Numbered from the stretch's first letter, positions 1 to 7,025 are shown. The stretch is 12,973 nt of DNA from CAYJUM01 sp964478915 (GCA_964478915.1 CAYZKG010000079.1:1-12973), one strand, 5' to 3'. The notes: generated by a model from the sequence alone, not told the origin. Numbers and translations: made by a program.

Positions 1-72
1 GCAAGCTCGGCTGCATCGAGGCTGGAGCGCTCGACGGATTGGTCACCACAGGGACTTCGCACAACGAGGCGC

Positions 73-81
73 ATTATACCA
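73..81 (-). promoter_or_regulatory. Extended -10 promoter candidate, reading left
   Basis: Read on the minus strand this is TGGTATAAT, a perfect -10 hexamer with the TG of an extended -10 element. There is no convincing -35 box, which extended -10 promoters can lack. Transcription would begin near position 66 and run off the left edge, so it would serve a gene that starts outside the window. The motif is seen directly; the function is inferred. Confidence 0.35.
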
Positions 82-126
82 GATGGGACTTAGCTCGTTG
101 AGATATCGCCGGCATGAATAGTCATG

Positions 127-180
127 AGGACTGAGGACTCAGGACTGAGGCTCAGTCCTCGTTGCTCAGTCCTTAGTCCT
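127..180. repeat. Palindromic AGGACTGAG intergenic repeat
   Basis: The left arm (127-149) holds AGGACTGAG twice, around AGGACTCAG-like spacing. The right arm (151-180) holds the complementary CTCAGTCCT and then AGTCCTTAGTCCT. The inner arms 141-149 and 151-159 are perfect inverted copies, and the outer arms 127-139 and 168-180 match except for one wobble position. No gene overlaps it. It may be a dispersed palindromic repeat or a transcription-termination-like hairpin of the gene to the left. The rest of 1-332 shows no coding ORF I would support. Confidence 0.6.
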
Positions 181-332
181 GTGGCCCCGCGCCGCGCAAA
201 GGTCGCAGCCCACGGTTCTGAATAGCGCGCCGCCGTCCGATACAAGTGCCGTTGCATTTGCAGGGGCTACTGCGCTACCTTGAAAGGGTACGAGCTTGAA
301 GGTTCGCGGGCAGTCCGGCTCGGAGGTGACCC

Positions 333-989
333 ATGAATAGCCAGCATATCACTGACAGCTCGGTTCTCCGGCTTGCGGCGGTCTTGGGGTTGGTCATGGC
401 GATCCCGTCGGGCATTCCTTGGGTCAGCCAGTCCTACGCCAAAGACCTGATGGCCCCGAAGCAGCAGGATATCACCGAGATCGATCCGACGAAGCTTCCG
501 TCCTTCGACCAGCAAGAGAAGGGTCGGCCCCAATCGCTCTTCACCTGGATCGTGATGGCCAAAGGGTACGAAGTCGAGTGGGACAGCTTCGGACGACAGG
601 GCTGGTACACGCAGGATCCGAGGCTCAAGCCGATCGCACCGGGGACCACGGTGTTCTCACCGGATACATCGGCCGTGTATATCGTCTTCGAGGTGGCACC
701 CCTGGAGGATCCGGCTCAGTTCAGCGCGCTCTGGTTCCTGGAAGACGAGAAGGGTAATATTTCTGATACCCCCTTGGGAAAGGATACCTTGGCGGTGCCG
801 GGCCATGAACGGTACGGGTTCCTGGAGCTGCGCAAGCCAGCCACGGACTGGCCCAAAGGGAATTACCTCGTGAAGATTTTCATCACGCCTGAGGGACAAC
901 AGATTCACGCGGTCAACCAAGTCGGCACCATGCGGTTCAAGATCGCTGACCAGCCAGTGTCTTCTTCTGCCACTCCCGCCAAGAACTGA
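333..989 (+). CDS. Exported protein of unknown function
   Basis: This encodes a 218-residue protein I do not recognise. Residues about 11-36 form a signal peptide: a hydrophobic LRLAAVLGLVMAI core and a likely signal-peptidase I site after SYA at 36, so the mature protein is probably periplasmic. The mature part is rich in alternating hydrophobic and polar stretches, with many Trp and Tyr (for example WYTQDP, YIVFEV, ALWFLED). It ends in a strand-like region around NYLVKIFITPEG, which suggests an all-beta sandwich fold. There are no cysteines and no metal-binding motif in the mature part. The start is supported by GGAGGTGA at 322-329. The next gene follows after about 76 bp on the same strand and could be co-transcribed. 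Confidence 0.8.
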   Translation: MNSQHITDSSVLRLAAVLGLVMAIPSGIPWVSQSYAKDLMAPKQQDITEIDPTKLPSFDQQEKGRPQSLFTWIVMAKGYEVEWDSFGRQGWYTQDPRLKPIAPGTTVFSPDTSAVYIVFEVAPLEDPAQFSALWFLEDEKGNISDTPLGKDTLAVPGHERYGFLELRKPATDWPKGNYLVKIFITPEGQQIHAVNQVGTMRFKIADQPVSSSATPAKN

Positions 990-1065
990 GCACCGCGTCC
1001 GCCATTCGGACATCACGCCTGGCGTACCGTGGCCCGGCGGAGCCATGGGTTGCTGGAGGAGCTCG

Positions 1066-1338
1066 ATGAAAGAGACGGATCCCGAGAAGCTGGCGTTGCT
1101 CTACGAGCGATTCAAGGATGTCTGCCTGGTGGAGAAGGAAGTCTGGAAAGAGGTGTTCCTGCCGAGGCAAGTCACCAAGGGCGCGGTGTTGACCAATGTC
1201 CAGGATCGCTACGAGGTCGTCATCGACGATCAGGTGGTTGAAGACACGCTGGAAGCCAACATTCCGCTCGGGACAAATGCCTTGGCTGCCGCCATTCAGG
1301 AATACCGGCAGCACATCAGCTTTATTAAGAAAGCTTGA
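1066..1338 (+). CDS. Small cytosolic protein of unknown function
   Basis: This is a 90-residue protein beginning MKETDPEKLALLYERF. I chose the ATG at 1066 because GGAGGA sits at 1055-1060 with 5-bp spacing. The upstream in-frame ATG at 1045 has no well-placed ribosome site. The N-terminal 25 residues look helical and highly charged. The centre (EVFLPRQVTKGAVLTNVQDRYEVVIDDQVV) looks like beta strands, and the C-terminus is helical. It has no signal peptide and a single cysteine, and I do not recognise a family. It lies just downstream of the exported protein and converges on the htpX region. Its last 43 bp overlap a possible antisense small lipoprotein ORF. Confidence 0.7.
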   Translation: MKETDPEKLALLYERFKDVCLVEKEVWKEVFLPRQVTKGAVLTNVQDRYEVVIDDQVVEDTLEANIPLGTNALAAAIQEYRQHISFIKKA

Positions 1339-1448
1339 GGAACCGGTTCCTGGGCCCTGAGTTCGCCGGCCGCGCTATAGCCGGGGCTGCACGCTGCCGC
1401 AACGGCCAGCGCCAGTCCCACAGCCAGCGCGACCGCTTCAGTCTTCAC
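1296..1448 (-). CDS. Possible small lipoprotein downstream of htpX
   Basis: A 50-codon ORF starts with GTG 13 bp after the htpX stop. Its product begins MKTEAVALAVGLALAVAAAC (initiator written as Met), a good match to a lipoprotein signal peptide: short polar start, hydrophobic core and Cys20 in AAAC. The residues after it (SPGYSAAGELRAQEP) resemble a flexible linker. An SD-like AGGTGA lies at 1451-1456, just upstream of the GTG. The last third is antisense to the end of the 1066-1338 gene and contains unlikely CC and M residues, so the ORF may be a decayed or C-terminally altered lipoprotein. The signal-like sequence is seen directly; expression is inferred. Confidence 0.4.
   Translation of the reverse strand: MKTEAVALAVGLALAVAAACSPGYSAAGELRAQEPVPQAFLIKLMCCRYS
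1338..1351. repeat. Perfect 14-bp palindrome after a stop codon
   Basis: AGGAACCGGTTCCT is perfectly self-complementary and starts at the last base of the stop codon of the 1066-1338 gene. It has no T-run, so it is not a classical terminator. It could be a protein-binding site or chance, and it lies inside the possible small lipoprotein ORF. Confidence 0.35.
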
Positions 1449-1461
1449 CTGTCACCTGGCA

Positions 1462-2349
1462 TCACGCGAATCTTTGCAGCGCCGCCACGCGCTCCTCGAT
1501 CGTCGGGTGCGTCGCGAACAAGCGCAGGACACCGCTGGATTTCCCCGAGATCTTCATGGTTGCGAGCGGATCCTGCGTCGTGTACCGGATCTCCGCCCGC
1601 TTCACCCACCGGTCAATGGCCTGCAGGGCCGAGATCATGGCGTCCCGCCCATAGACTTTGGCTGAAAACGCGTCCGCCCCGTACTCCCGCCGGCGAGAGA
1701 ACCAGGTGATCGGGATCATCGCTAGGAAGGACAGCAAGACCTGGAGCCCGATGTACACCCCGAACGCCAGAGCTTCGTTCCGCTCCGCCAGATTCCGATA
1801 CACCCAGCGGCTGATGAAGTACACAAAGGTGTTCATCAGGCCGGCGAGAACGGTGGTGGTGAACATGTCTCCGTTGTACACATGGCCCATCTCATGGGCC
1901 AGCACCGCCCGCACTTCCTGCTCGTTCAGGTTGGCCAGGAGGCCGGTGGACACGGCGACCATCGAGTTGTTTTTCGTAGGGCCGGTGGCAAAGGCGTTGG
2001 GATCCGGAGACTCATAGACCCAGACCTCCGGCATACTGATCCGCAGCCGTTGGGCGGTCTCCTGCACAGTCTGGTAAATCACCTGTTCGGCGTGGTTCTG
2101 CGGCTTGGTGATCTGATAGCAGTCGAGCATGGCCCTGGCCATTTGCTTGGACATGGCCAAGCTGATGAATGCCCCGCCGAATCCGATGACCAAGGCCCAG
2201 ACGAGATCTTCCTGGTTGACGACCCCCCGGACGTCCATGCCGAAGGCCGGGAGGACATAGTTGACGAGGACGTGAAACGTAATGGACAGCGTCACGAAAA
2301 TCAGCACATTGGCGATCAGCAGCAACACTATCCCTTTGAGCCACTTCAT
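1462..2349 (-). CDS. htpX: HtpX-like membrane zinc metalloprotease
   Basis: This is a 295-residue M48-family protease of the inner membrane, which in characterised bacteria degrades misfolded membrane proteins together with FtsH. The zinc site is visible: HEMGH at 152-156 gives the two His ligands and catalytic Glu153. The third ligand is Glu222 in RREYGAD. Hydrophobic segments lie at about 7-30 and 50-66 (N-terminal hairpin) and at about 165-182 and 195-216 between the HEMGH and EYGAD motifs. The conserved C-terminal THPTIEERVAAL is present, and the length matches the family. The start MKWLKG is chosen because GTAAGGAGGAACC precedes it on the minus strand; a longer reading frame from 2412 has no such site. 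A possible small lipoprotein follows 13 bp downstream. Confidence 0.95.
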   Translation of the reverse strand: MKWLKGIVLLLIANVLIFVTLSITFHVLVNYVLPAFGMDVRGVVNQEDLVWALVIGFGGAFISLAMSKQMARAMLDCYQITKPQNHAEQVIYQTVQETAQRLRISMPEVWVYESPDPNAFATGPTKNNSMVAVSTGLLANLNEQEVRAVLAHEMGHVYNGDMFTTTVLAGLMNTFVYFISRWVYRNLAERNEALAFGVYIGLQVLLSFLAMIPITWFSRRREYGADAFSAKVYGRDAMISALQAIDRWVKRAEIRYTTQDPLATMKISGKSSGVLRLFATHPTIEERVAALQRFA

Positions 2350-2403
2350 GCGGTTCCTCCTTACAGTGATGGCCGGAATGGCGCGATCATTTCCACCGCC
2401 ACA

Positions 2404-2409
2404 ATTATA
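2404..2409 (-). promoter_or_regulatory. -10 box candidate for htpX
   Basis: The minus strand reads TATAAT, a perfect -10 hexamer, about 55 bp upstream of the htpX start and in the divergent gap between htpX and the cupredoxin gene. No clear -35 box is found at 16-18 bp, so the assignment rests on the hexamer and its position. Confidence 0.35.
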
Positions 2410-2507
2410 CAATGAAGAATGATGAAAAACATCTCCATCGCCCGTTGCCTCGTGCCCCGAGCCTGCGAGCGATTGACGGAATCGACGGCTTCTGCTAGAA
2501 GGACTCC

Positions 2508-2918
2508 GTGCAACGGCCTCGACATTCTGCCCTCCTCATCGCCCTCCTTTTGCTGCAGCCGGCGGCCGGCATGGCCGAGGACGCGAAGATCCTGGAACCT
2601 GATGCTGACGGCGTGCAGCGCGCGGCCGTCACGATGGATAGCTACTCCTACACCCCCAACCACTTTGTGGTGCGAGCCGGAAAGCCGGTTGAAATGGCCT
2701 TGACCAGCGTCACCTTGCTCACGCCGCATAACTTCATCCTAAAGGAGCCGAGCGCCGGCCTGGCGGTGGAAGAGGACGTGGGCGCTGGAAAGACCAAGAC
2801 CGTCCGGTTCACCCCCTCCAAACCCGGCACGTACACGTTTTACTGCGACAAGAAGCTGCTGTTCTTCGCCAGTCACCGGGAAAAAGGGATGGAAGGCCGG
2901 TTAGAAGTTCGGGAGTGA
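2508..2918 (+). CDS. Exported cupredoxin-like copper protein
   Basis: This is a 136-residue protein with a signal peptide (ALLIALLLLQPAAGMAED, cleavage near residue 23) and a single cupredoxin domain. The expected type 1 copper ligands are visible in order: His74 (TPHNF), Cys113 (TFYCDK), His123 (FASHREK) and Met128 (KGMEG). The PGTYTFYCD stretch is the classic cupredoxin segment ahead of the ligand loop. It is probably a periplasmic electron carrier or copper-binding protein. The start is GTG, with AGAAGGA at 2497-2503. The stop overlaps the GTG start of the next gene (GTGA), so the two are probably translated together. The link between a copper protein and a terpenoid synthase is unexplained. 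Confidence 0.85.
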   Translation: MQRPRHSALLIALLLLQPAAGMAEDAKILEPDADGVQRAAVTMDSYSYTPNHFVVRAGKPVEMALTSVTLLTPHNFILKEPSAGLAVEEDVGAGKTKTVRFTPSKPGTYTFYCDKKLLFFASHREKGMEGRLEVRE

Positions 2919-3964
2919 CTCACCACTCGGACGCCTCCAGTCAGGACTGGCTTCTTCACCCCCTCCTCAAGCGGGTCTCCCGTTCTTTCTACTTGACACT
3001 CCAGGTGGTCCCGCAGTCGGTCCGCGACCAGGTCGGGGTCTCCTACCTGTTCGCGCGGGCGGCCGATACGATCGCCGACACCGACGTGATTGAGCGGAGC
3101 CGGCGCCTGGTGTTGCTCAAGCAGTTCCAGGGCCAGTTTGCCTCGGACGAGATCGATGAGAGCCGGATCGCGGCGCTGCAACGAGAGGTCCTGCCGCATC
3201 AGGGTGAACCGGCCGAGCGCTTGCTGCTCGAGCGACTGGAGGATTGCTTCCATCTGTACCGCCGGTTCGCCCAGGAGGATCGCGACCGGATCCGCCGGCT
3301 CATGGGCACTCTGACTAAAGGGATGGAGATGGACCTCACGGTGTTCCGGGGTGACTCCGCGCATGACCTGACCGCCCTGCAGACCATGGACGACCTGGAC
3401 CGGTACATGTATTACGTCGCCGGCTGCGTCGGGGAGTTCTGGACGCGCCTGACGCAAGCCCACGTGCCCGCGCTGGCCCATTGGGGCACCGAGCGCATGG
3501 CTGCGATCGGCGTGCGGTTCGGGAAAGGGTTACAGCTGACGAACGTGTTGAAAGACCTCCCCCATGACTTGCGAAAGGGACGCTGCTATATCCCCCACGT
3601 GCTCCTCCACCAGGCGGGCCTCGCCCCCCAGGACCTGCTCAAGTCCGATACGTTGCCGTCCTTCCGACCGGTTCTGCTCCAACTCGTCGCTCTGGCCTTG
3701 GACCATCTCGACCAAGGATGGCTCTACACGCTGGCCATACCCCGGCGTGAGGTCCGCCTCCGCCTCGCGTGCATGTGGCCGATTCTGTTCGCGGTGCACA
3801 CCCTGGAGCGAGTGGCCGCATCATCCCAGCTGCTGGACCCGACAGTGACGGTGAAAATCCCCAGAAAGCAGGTCTATCGCATTCTGGCGCTGACGACTTT
3901 GACCGGGGCGTGCGGGTACGTTGCGACGGCGTACTTCGGCCACGCGCGCAAACGCATACGGTAA
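2915..3964 (+). CDS. Squalene/phytoene synthase family protein
   Basis: This is a 349-residue head-to-head prenyl synthase (trans-isoprenyl diphosphate synthase family), which condenses two prenyl diphosphates to squalene or phytoene-type products. Both Mg2+-diphosphate-binding aspartate motifs are present: D51-TIA-D55 in ARAADTIAD, and D214-LPH-D218 in NVLKDLPHDLRKGRCYIP. The YMYYVAGCVGEFW stretch at 164-176 matches the substrate-pocket helix of squalene synthases. The C-terminus (about 325-341) is hydrophobic and may be a membrane anchor, as in squalene synthases. The GTG start overlaps the stop of the cupredoxin gene. Squalene for hopanoids is the likelier product than a carotenoid precursor, but the sequence alone does not decide. 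No other hopanoid or carotenoid gene is in the window. Confidence 0.88.
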   Translation: MTHHSDASSQDWLLHPLLKRVSRSFYLTLQVVPQSVRDQVGVSYLFARAADTIADTDVIERSRRLVLLKQFQGQFASDEIDESRIAALQREVLPHQGEPAERLLLERLEDCFHLYRRFAQEDRDRIRRLMGTLTKGMEMDLTVFRGDSAHDLTALQTMDDLDRYMYYVAGCVGEFWTRLTQAHVPALAHWGTERMAAIGVRFGKGLQLTNVLKDLPHDLRKGRCYIPHVLLHQAGLAPQDLLKSDTLPSFRPVLLQLVALALDHLDQGWLYTLAIPRREVRLRLACMWPILFAVHTLERVAASSQLLDPTVTVKIPRKQVYRILALTTLTGACGYVATAYFGHARKRIR

Positions 3965-3965
3965 G

Positions 3966-4244
3966 CTATTTGGATTGCGGCGTGAGGAGCTTGTCGCCCT
4001 TGCGGAACACCGCATAGATCGCCTGAGAAGGGCAGGCATCGAGACACAGGCGGCAACTCTCCAGGCAGCGCGAGGAGTCAAACTTGAAGGGCGGGGTGGA
4101 GAGCCATGCGCCGGTCGGACACACGGGGATGCATACGGCGTTGTGGGTACACCGGTCGGGGTGACGGACGAGGTGATCGCGGGTGACCATCATAGGCTTG
4201 ACCCCCTCAAACAGGGCCTTGGCGAACATCTCCAGCATATTCAT
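3966..4244 (-). CDS. Two-motif iron-sulfur ferredoxin with an Asn ligand position
   Basis: This is a 92-residue bacterial-type ferredoxin, a soluble low-potential electron carrier. The first motif is C32-x2-N35-x2-C38-x3-C42-P: the second cysteine of the usual CxxCxxCxxxCP is replaced by Asn. The second motif is C60-x3-C64-x2-C67-x3-C71-P, with one extra residue between the first two cysteines. One cluster may therefore be [3Fe-4S] or a labile [4Fe-4S] with a non-Cys ligand, as known for Pyrococcus ferredoxin with Asp at that position. The start codon overlaps the stop of a 36-residue ORF (ATGA). AAGGA lies about 12 bp upstream, so the ribosome site is weak. It is the last gene of the minus-strand redox cluster and ends 2 bp from the convergent synthase gene. 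Confidence 0.88.
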   Translation of the reverse strand: MNMLEMFAKALFEGVKPMMVTRDHLVRHPDRCTHNAVCIPVCPTGAWLSTPPFKFDSSRCLESCRLCLDACPSQAIYAVFRKGDKLLTPQSK

Positions 4245-4351
4245 CGTTTTGGCTCGTCCTTATCGCGCCGGCGGTCTCGGCACCCATACTCGCCACCTAG
4301 TTCATATGCCTCGGGATCCCAGGCCGCACAAAGGTCGAAGCCAACTGTCAC
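4241..4351 (-). CDS. Possible 36-residue ORF coupled to the ferredoxin
   Basis: This is a short GTG-start ORF whose stop overlaps the ferredoxin start (ATGA). The product has two parts: an aromatic and acidic half (FDLCAAWDPEAYELGGEYGC) and a strongly basic tail (RDRRRDKDEPKR). The composition does not look random. It lies in the same frame as the preceding gene (4379-4792), and that frame stays open from its TGA stop to here, so it could also be a detached C-terminus. No ribosome site precedes the GTG. I do not recognise a family. Confidence 0.35.
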   Translation of the reverse strand: MTVGFDLCAAWDPEAYELGGEYGCRDRRRDKDEPKR

Positions 4352-4378
4352 ATTTTGGCTCGGCAAAGCTGGGTTGTG

Positions 4379-4792
4379 TCATTTCCATTGGTCAACCAGC
4401 CGGCGCAGGCGGTCCTTGAGCTCGGGGATCTCCCCCAGGTTGTTTTGGATCGCGCCGAGGATTTTCTCCAGCCGGGCGGCCCGGAGCGCCTCTTGATCCT
4501 TCCGCACTAACCGATCGTATTCGGCAAAGGCCGCGGCGTGCGTCGGTTCGAGATATCCCCGCGCCGCCCCGAGCCCTTCGGTCAATTCCCACGGTTCCGG
4601 CGCCACAGGCGGAGCGACGACAAACGATCCATCCGAGAAGACCACCACCGCGGCTCCGGCTTTCGATGGAAGCGGGGCGACCGCCTCTACGGTTTTGCCA
4701 ATGGTCTCCTGCCAGCTCGTCGTCAAGCCCGGGAAGCGCTTCATGAACGCGACCTTGTCCTGATTGGCCTTCCACTTTTCTTCGACAGCCAT
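4379..4792 (-). CDS. Unknown protein of the redox cluster
   Basis: This is a 137-residue protein without a signal peptide, cysteine or recognisable metal site. The N-terminal part (about 1-35) is basic with aromatic residues. Residues about 35-65 look like beta strands around VEAVAPL and AVVVFSDGSFVVAPP. The C-terminal half (from about 80) is a long charged helical region ending in RLRRLVDQWK. AAGGA sits 7 bp before the ATG. The [2Fe-2S] ferredoxin gene stops 10 bp upstream, so the two are almost certainly co-transcribed. It could be a partner or scaffold of the ferredoxins; that is inference from position only. Confidence 0.75.
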   Translation of the reverse strand: MAVEEKWKANQDKVAFMKRFPGLTTSWQETIGKTVEAVAPLPSKAGAAVVVFSDGSFVVAPPVAPEPWELTEGLGAARGYLEPTHAAAFAEYDRLVRKDQEALRAARLEKILGAIQNNLGEIPELKDRLRRLVDQWK

Positions 4793-4802
4793 ATCTATGT
4801 CC

Positions 4803-5144
4803 TTAGCCCGAACCTTTCTCCGGGGCTTCGTGGCCGGGCATCAACAACCGTTCCACGATCTCTCCTTTGACGACATGCCGCTCCATAATCTCCGTGACAT
4901 CCGACTCCGAGCCGACCCAGTACCAGACTCCCTCCGGGTAGATCACCACGCTCGGACCATATTCGCAATGATCGAGGCACCCGGCCTTGTTCGCGCGCAC
5001 CGTCCCCTTCAGGCCGAGCCGCTCGACCTCCTGTTTGAAGAACGCCTGAAGCCGCTCCGAGCCGCTGTCGGCGCAACACCCTCGTGGATCGCCCTTCGGC
5101 CGTTGATTGACGCAGACGAAAATGTGATGCTTGAAGACCGACAT
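4803..5144 (-). CDS. Thioredoxin-like [2Fe-2S] ferredoxin
   Basis: This is a 113-residue protein of the thioredoxin-fold [2Fe-2S] ferredoxin family (COG3411; Aquifex Fd4 and Azotobacter Shethna protein I type, also seen as NuoE-like domains). Cluster cysteines are Cys11 in FVCVNQ, Cys23 or Cys24 in RGCCADSG, and Cys56 and Cys60 in AGCLDHCEYGP. The following VVIYPEGVWYW is the family's typical strand. It acts in the cytoplasm as an electron carrier. It starts 16 bp after the zinc-ribbon gene and ends 10 bp before the next gene, in one operon with the other ferredoxin. Confidence 0.92.
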   Translation of the reverse strand: MSVFKHHIFVCVNQRPKGDPRGCCADSGSERLQAFFKQEVERLGLKGTVRANKAGCLDHCEYGPSVVIYPEGVWYWVGSESDVTEIMERHVVKGEIVERLLMPGHEAPEKGSG

Positions 5145-5160
5145 CCGAGTCCCGAGCCGT

Positions 5161-5553
5161 TCAAGACGGGGGCCAGGGGGGCGGTGCCTGCGCCTGCTGG
5201 CCTCCCTGCAGCCGATCGAGGAGCGCCGTGACGTCCCCAGGCTCGATCATACGAGCCGGCGACATCGCCCCTGAGAGGAGGGCGGCGATTTCCCGGAGCC
5301 GGAGCTGCGCGCGCTGCAACTGTTCGCCGTCCGAGATGGCCGATGGCACCCCGGCGAGGAGCTTTTCGTATTCCATCTTGATGTCCCGGAAGTCCCGCTG
5401 GAGACTCTTCTGCATCGAGCAAGGGCCACAGTACCATTTCGGGTTCAGATCAAACGCCGGTGAGAGCCGATCATAGGGACGGCCGAAGAAGTCCTTCCCT
5501 AGAGAAACCTTCATGAGCGGGCCCTGATCAGTGGCACAGGCATCACAGCGCAT
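5161..5553 (-). CDS. Zinc-ribbon-like protein, first gene of the redox cluster
   Basis: This is a 130-residue protein beginning MRCDACATDQGPLMKV. I chose this start because GGGGAGGGG lies just upstream; a longer frame to 5670 has no ribosome site and would run into the promoter region. Two CxxC knuckles, Cys3/Cys6 and Cys42/Cys45 (WYCGPCSMQKS), make a probable zinc ribbon, or less likely an iron-sulfur or rubredoxin-like site. From about residue 50 on it is helical and charged, and ends in a Gln/Pro-rich tail (GGQQAQAPPPWPPS). The function is unknown. It leads a minus-strand cluster with the [2Fe-2S] ferredoxin. Confidence 0.75.
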   Translation of the reverse strand: MRCDACATDQGPLMKVSLGKDFFGRPYDRLSPAFDLNPKWYCGPCSMQKSLQRDFRDIKMEYEKLLAGVPSAISDGEQLQRAQLRLREIAALLSGAMSPARMIEPGDVTALLDRLQGGQQAQAPPPWPPS

Positions 5554-5689
5554 ACGCCCCTCCCCGAACGAGGACATCATCTTACACTGCGCATTTACAG
5601 GCTGTCCAGCAAGTCCGGACCAGGACCAGACAGGCACGCTCGCTACGCACGACGCGATCCGTTCGGCCACGATCCCGGTGGTGTGTTAG

Positions 5690-5695
5690 TATAAG
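5690..5695 (+). promoter_or_regulatory. -10 box candidate for alanine dehydrogenase
   Basis: TATAAG matches the -10 consensus at five of six positions and lies 28 bp before the ald start, in the divergent gap 5554-5723. No convincing -35 box is seen at the right distance, so it remains a weak candidate. Confidence 0.25.
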
Positions 5696-5723
5696 AAGCC
5701 GCAGGATCGGAGAAGGAACCGCG

Positions 5724-6830
5724 ATGATCATCGGCGTGCCGAAGGAAATCATGGACCAGGAGTTCCGGGTCAGCATGACGCCGGACGGCGTGCGCGCGCT
5801 TTGCGGAGCCGGCCATTCCGTCTGGGTGGAGCGGGCGGCCGGCGAAGGCAGCGGGTTTGCCGACGAAGAGTACCGGAAGGCGGGCGCCACGCTGGCGGAC
5901 TCCAAGGCCGACGTGTTCGAGGCAGCCGAGCTCGTTGTGAAGGTCAAGGAGCCGTTGCCACCCGAGTATGGTTTGTTTCGCCCCGGACAGACGTTGTTCA
6001 CGTACCTGCATCTGGCCGTCTCCCGGGAGCTCACCAGAGCCTTGATGGAGGCGCGGGAGACCGCGATCGCCTACGAGACGACCGAGCGGACCGGCGGCGC
6101 CCGGCCGATGTTGATTCCCATGAGCGAGATCGCCGGCCGCATGTCGGTCCAGATCGGGGCTCGGTATCTGGAACGATCGCAAGGCGGACGCGGCGTATTG
6201 CTGGGCGGCGTACCCGGCGTGGACCCGGCAAACGTGGTGGTGCTCGGCGCCGGCGTAGTCGGCAGCTCGGCCACCCGGATCGCGGTCGGCATGGGAGCGC
6301 GGGTGACCGTCTTCAACCTCGACCTGGACCGTCTGCGCCACCTCGACGAGCTCTACCGCGGCCGGGTGAGGACCCTGGCGGCGAATCAGCCCTGGATCGA
6401 CCGGGAAGTGGAACAGGCGGACTTGGTGATCGGAGCGGTGCTCGTGCCCGGCGCCAAGGCTCCCGTGCTGGTGTCGCGCCAGATCGTGTCGCGCATGAGA
6501 CCCGGCTCCGTCATCGTGGACGTGGCGGTGGACCAGGGAGGCTGCGTCGAGACCACACGGCCTACGAGCCATTCGAACCCGGTGTACACGGTGGACGGCG
6601 TCGTTCACTATTGCGTGCCGAACATGCCGGGGATTGTGCCTCGGACGGCGACTTTTGCCTTGACCAATGCCACGCTTCCTTTTATAGTCCGCATGGCCGA
6701 AGCCGGGCTCAAACGAGCGCTCCAGCTCGATCCGGCTCTGGCCCGCGGCGTCAATGTGGCCGATGGAAGGGTGACCCACAGGGGCGTCGCTGAGGCACAC
6801 CGCCTGCCGTTTGAACCGCTGTCTGCTTGA
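5724..6830 (+). CDS. ald: Alanine dehydrogenase
   Basis: This is a 368-residue NAD-dependent L-alanine dehydrogenase that interconverts L-alanine with pyruvate and ammonia. The N-terminus MIIGVPKEIMDQEFRV is characteristic. The active-site residues fall at the same numbers as in the Mycobacterium tuberculosis enzyme: Arg15, Lys75 (VKVKEP), His96 (YLHLA) and Asp270 (DVAVDQGG). The NAD-binding glycine motif is VVLGAGVVGSSA at about 172-183. The length is normal for the family. GGAGAAGGA lies just upstream of the ATG. tRNA-Pro follows only 11 bp after the stop, so read-through into the tRNA is likely unless it has its own promoter. Confidence 0.97.
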   Translation: MIIGVPKEIMDQEFRVSMTPDGVRALCGAGHSVWVERAAGEGSGFADEEYRKAGATLADSKADVFEAAELVVKVKEPLPPEYGLFRPGQTLFTYLHLAVSRELTRALMEARETAIAYETTERTGGARPMLIPMSEIAGRMSVQIGARYLERSQGGRGVLLGGVPGVDPANVVVLGAGVVGSSATRIAVGMGARVTVFNLDLDRLRHLDELYRGRVRTLAANQPWIDREVEQADLVIGAVLVPGAKAPVLVSRQIVSRMRPGSVIVDVAVDQGGCVETTRPTSHSNPVYTVDGVVHYCVPNMPGIVPRTATFALTNATLPFIVRMAEAGLKRALQLDPALARGVNVADGRVTHRGVAEAHRLPFEPLSA

Positions 6831-6841
6831 GGAGGAAGGAT

Positions 6842-6975
<134 letters not shown>

Positions 6976-7025
6976 TAGCGAGGAAAAGGCCATGGCTAAC
7001 CCGTCAGCGAGCCGGCCGGGTCGGA

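Noticed and set aside
1..120. The end of a coding gene at the left edge
   Set aside because: All three forward frames are short and unremarkable, and no reverse frame has a supported start. Only a leftward promoter candidate is kept.
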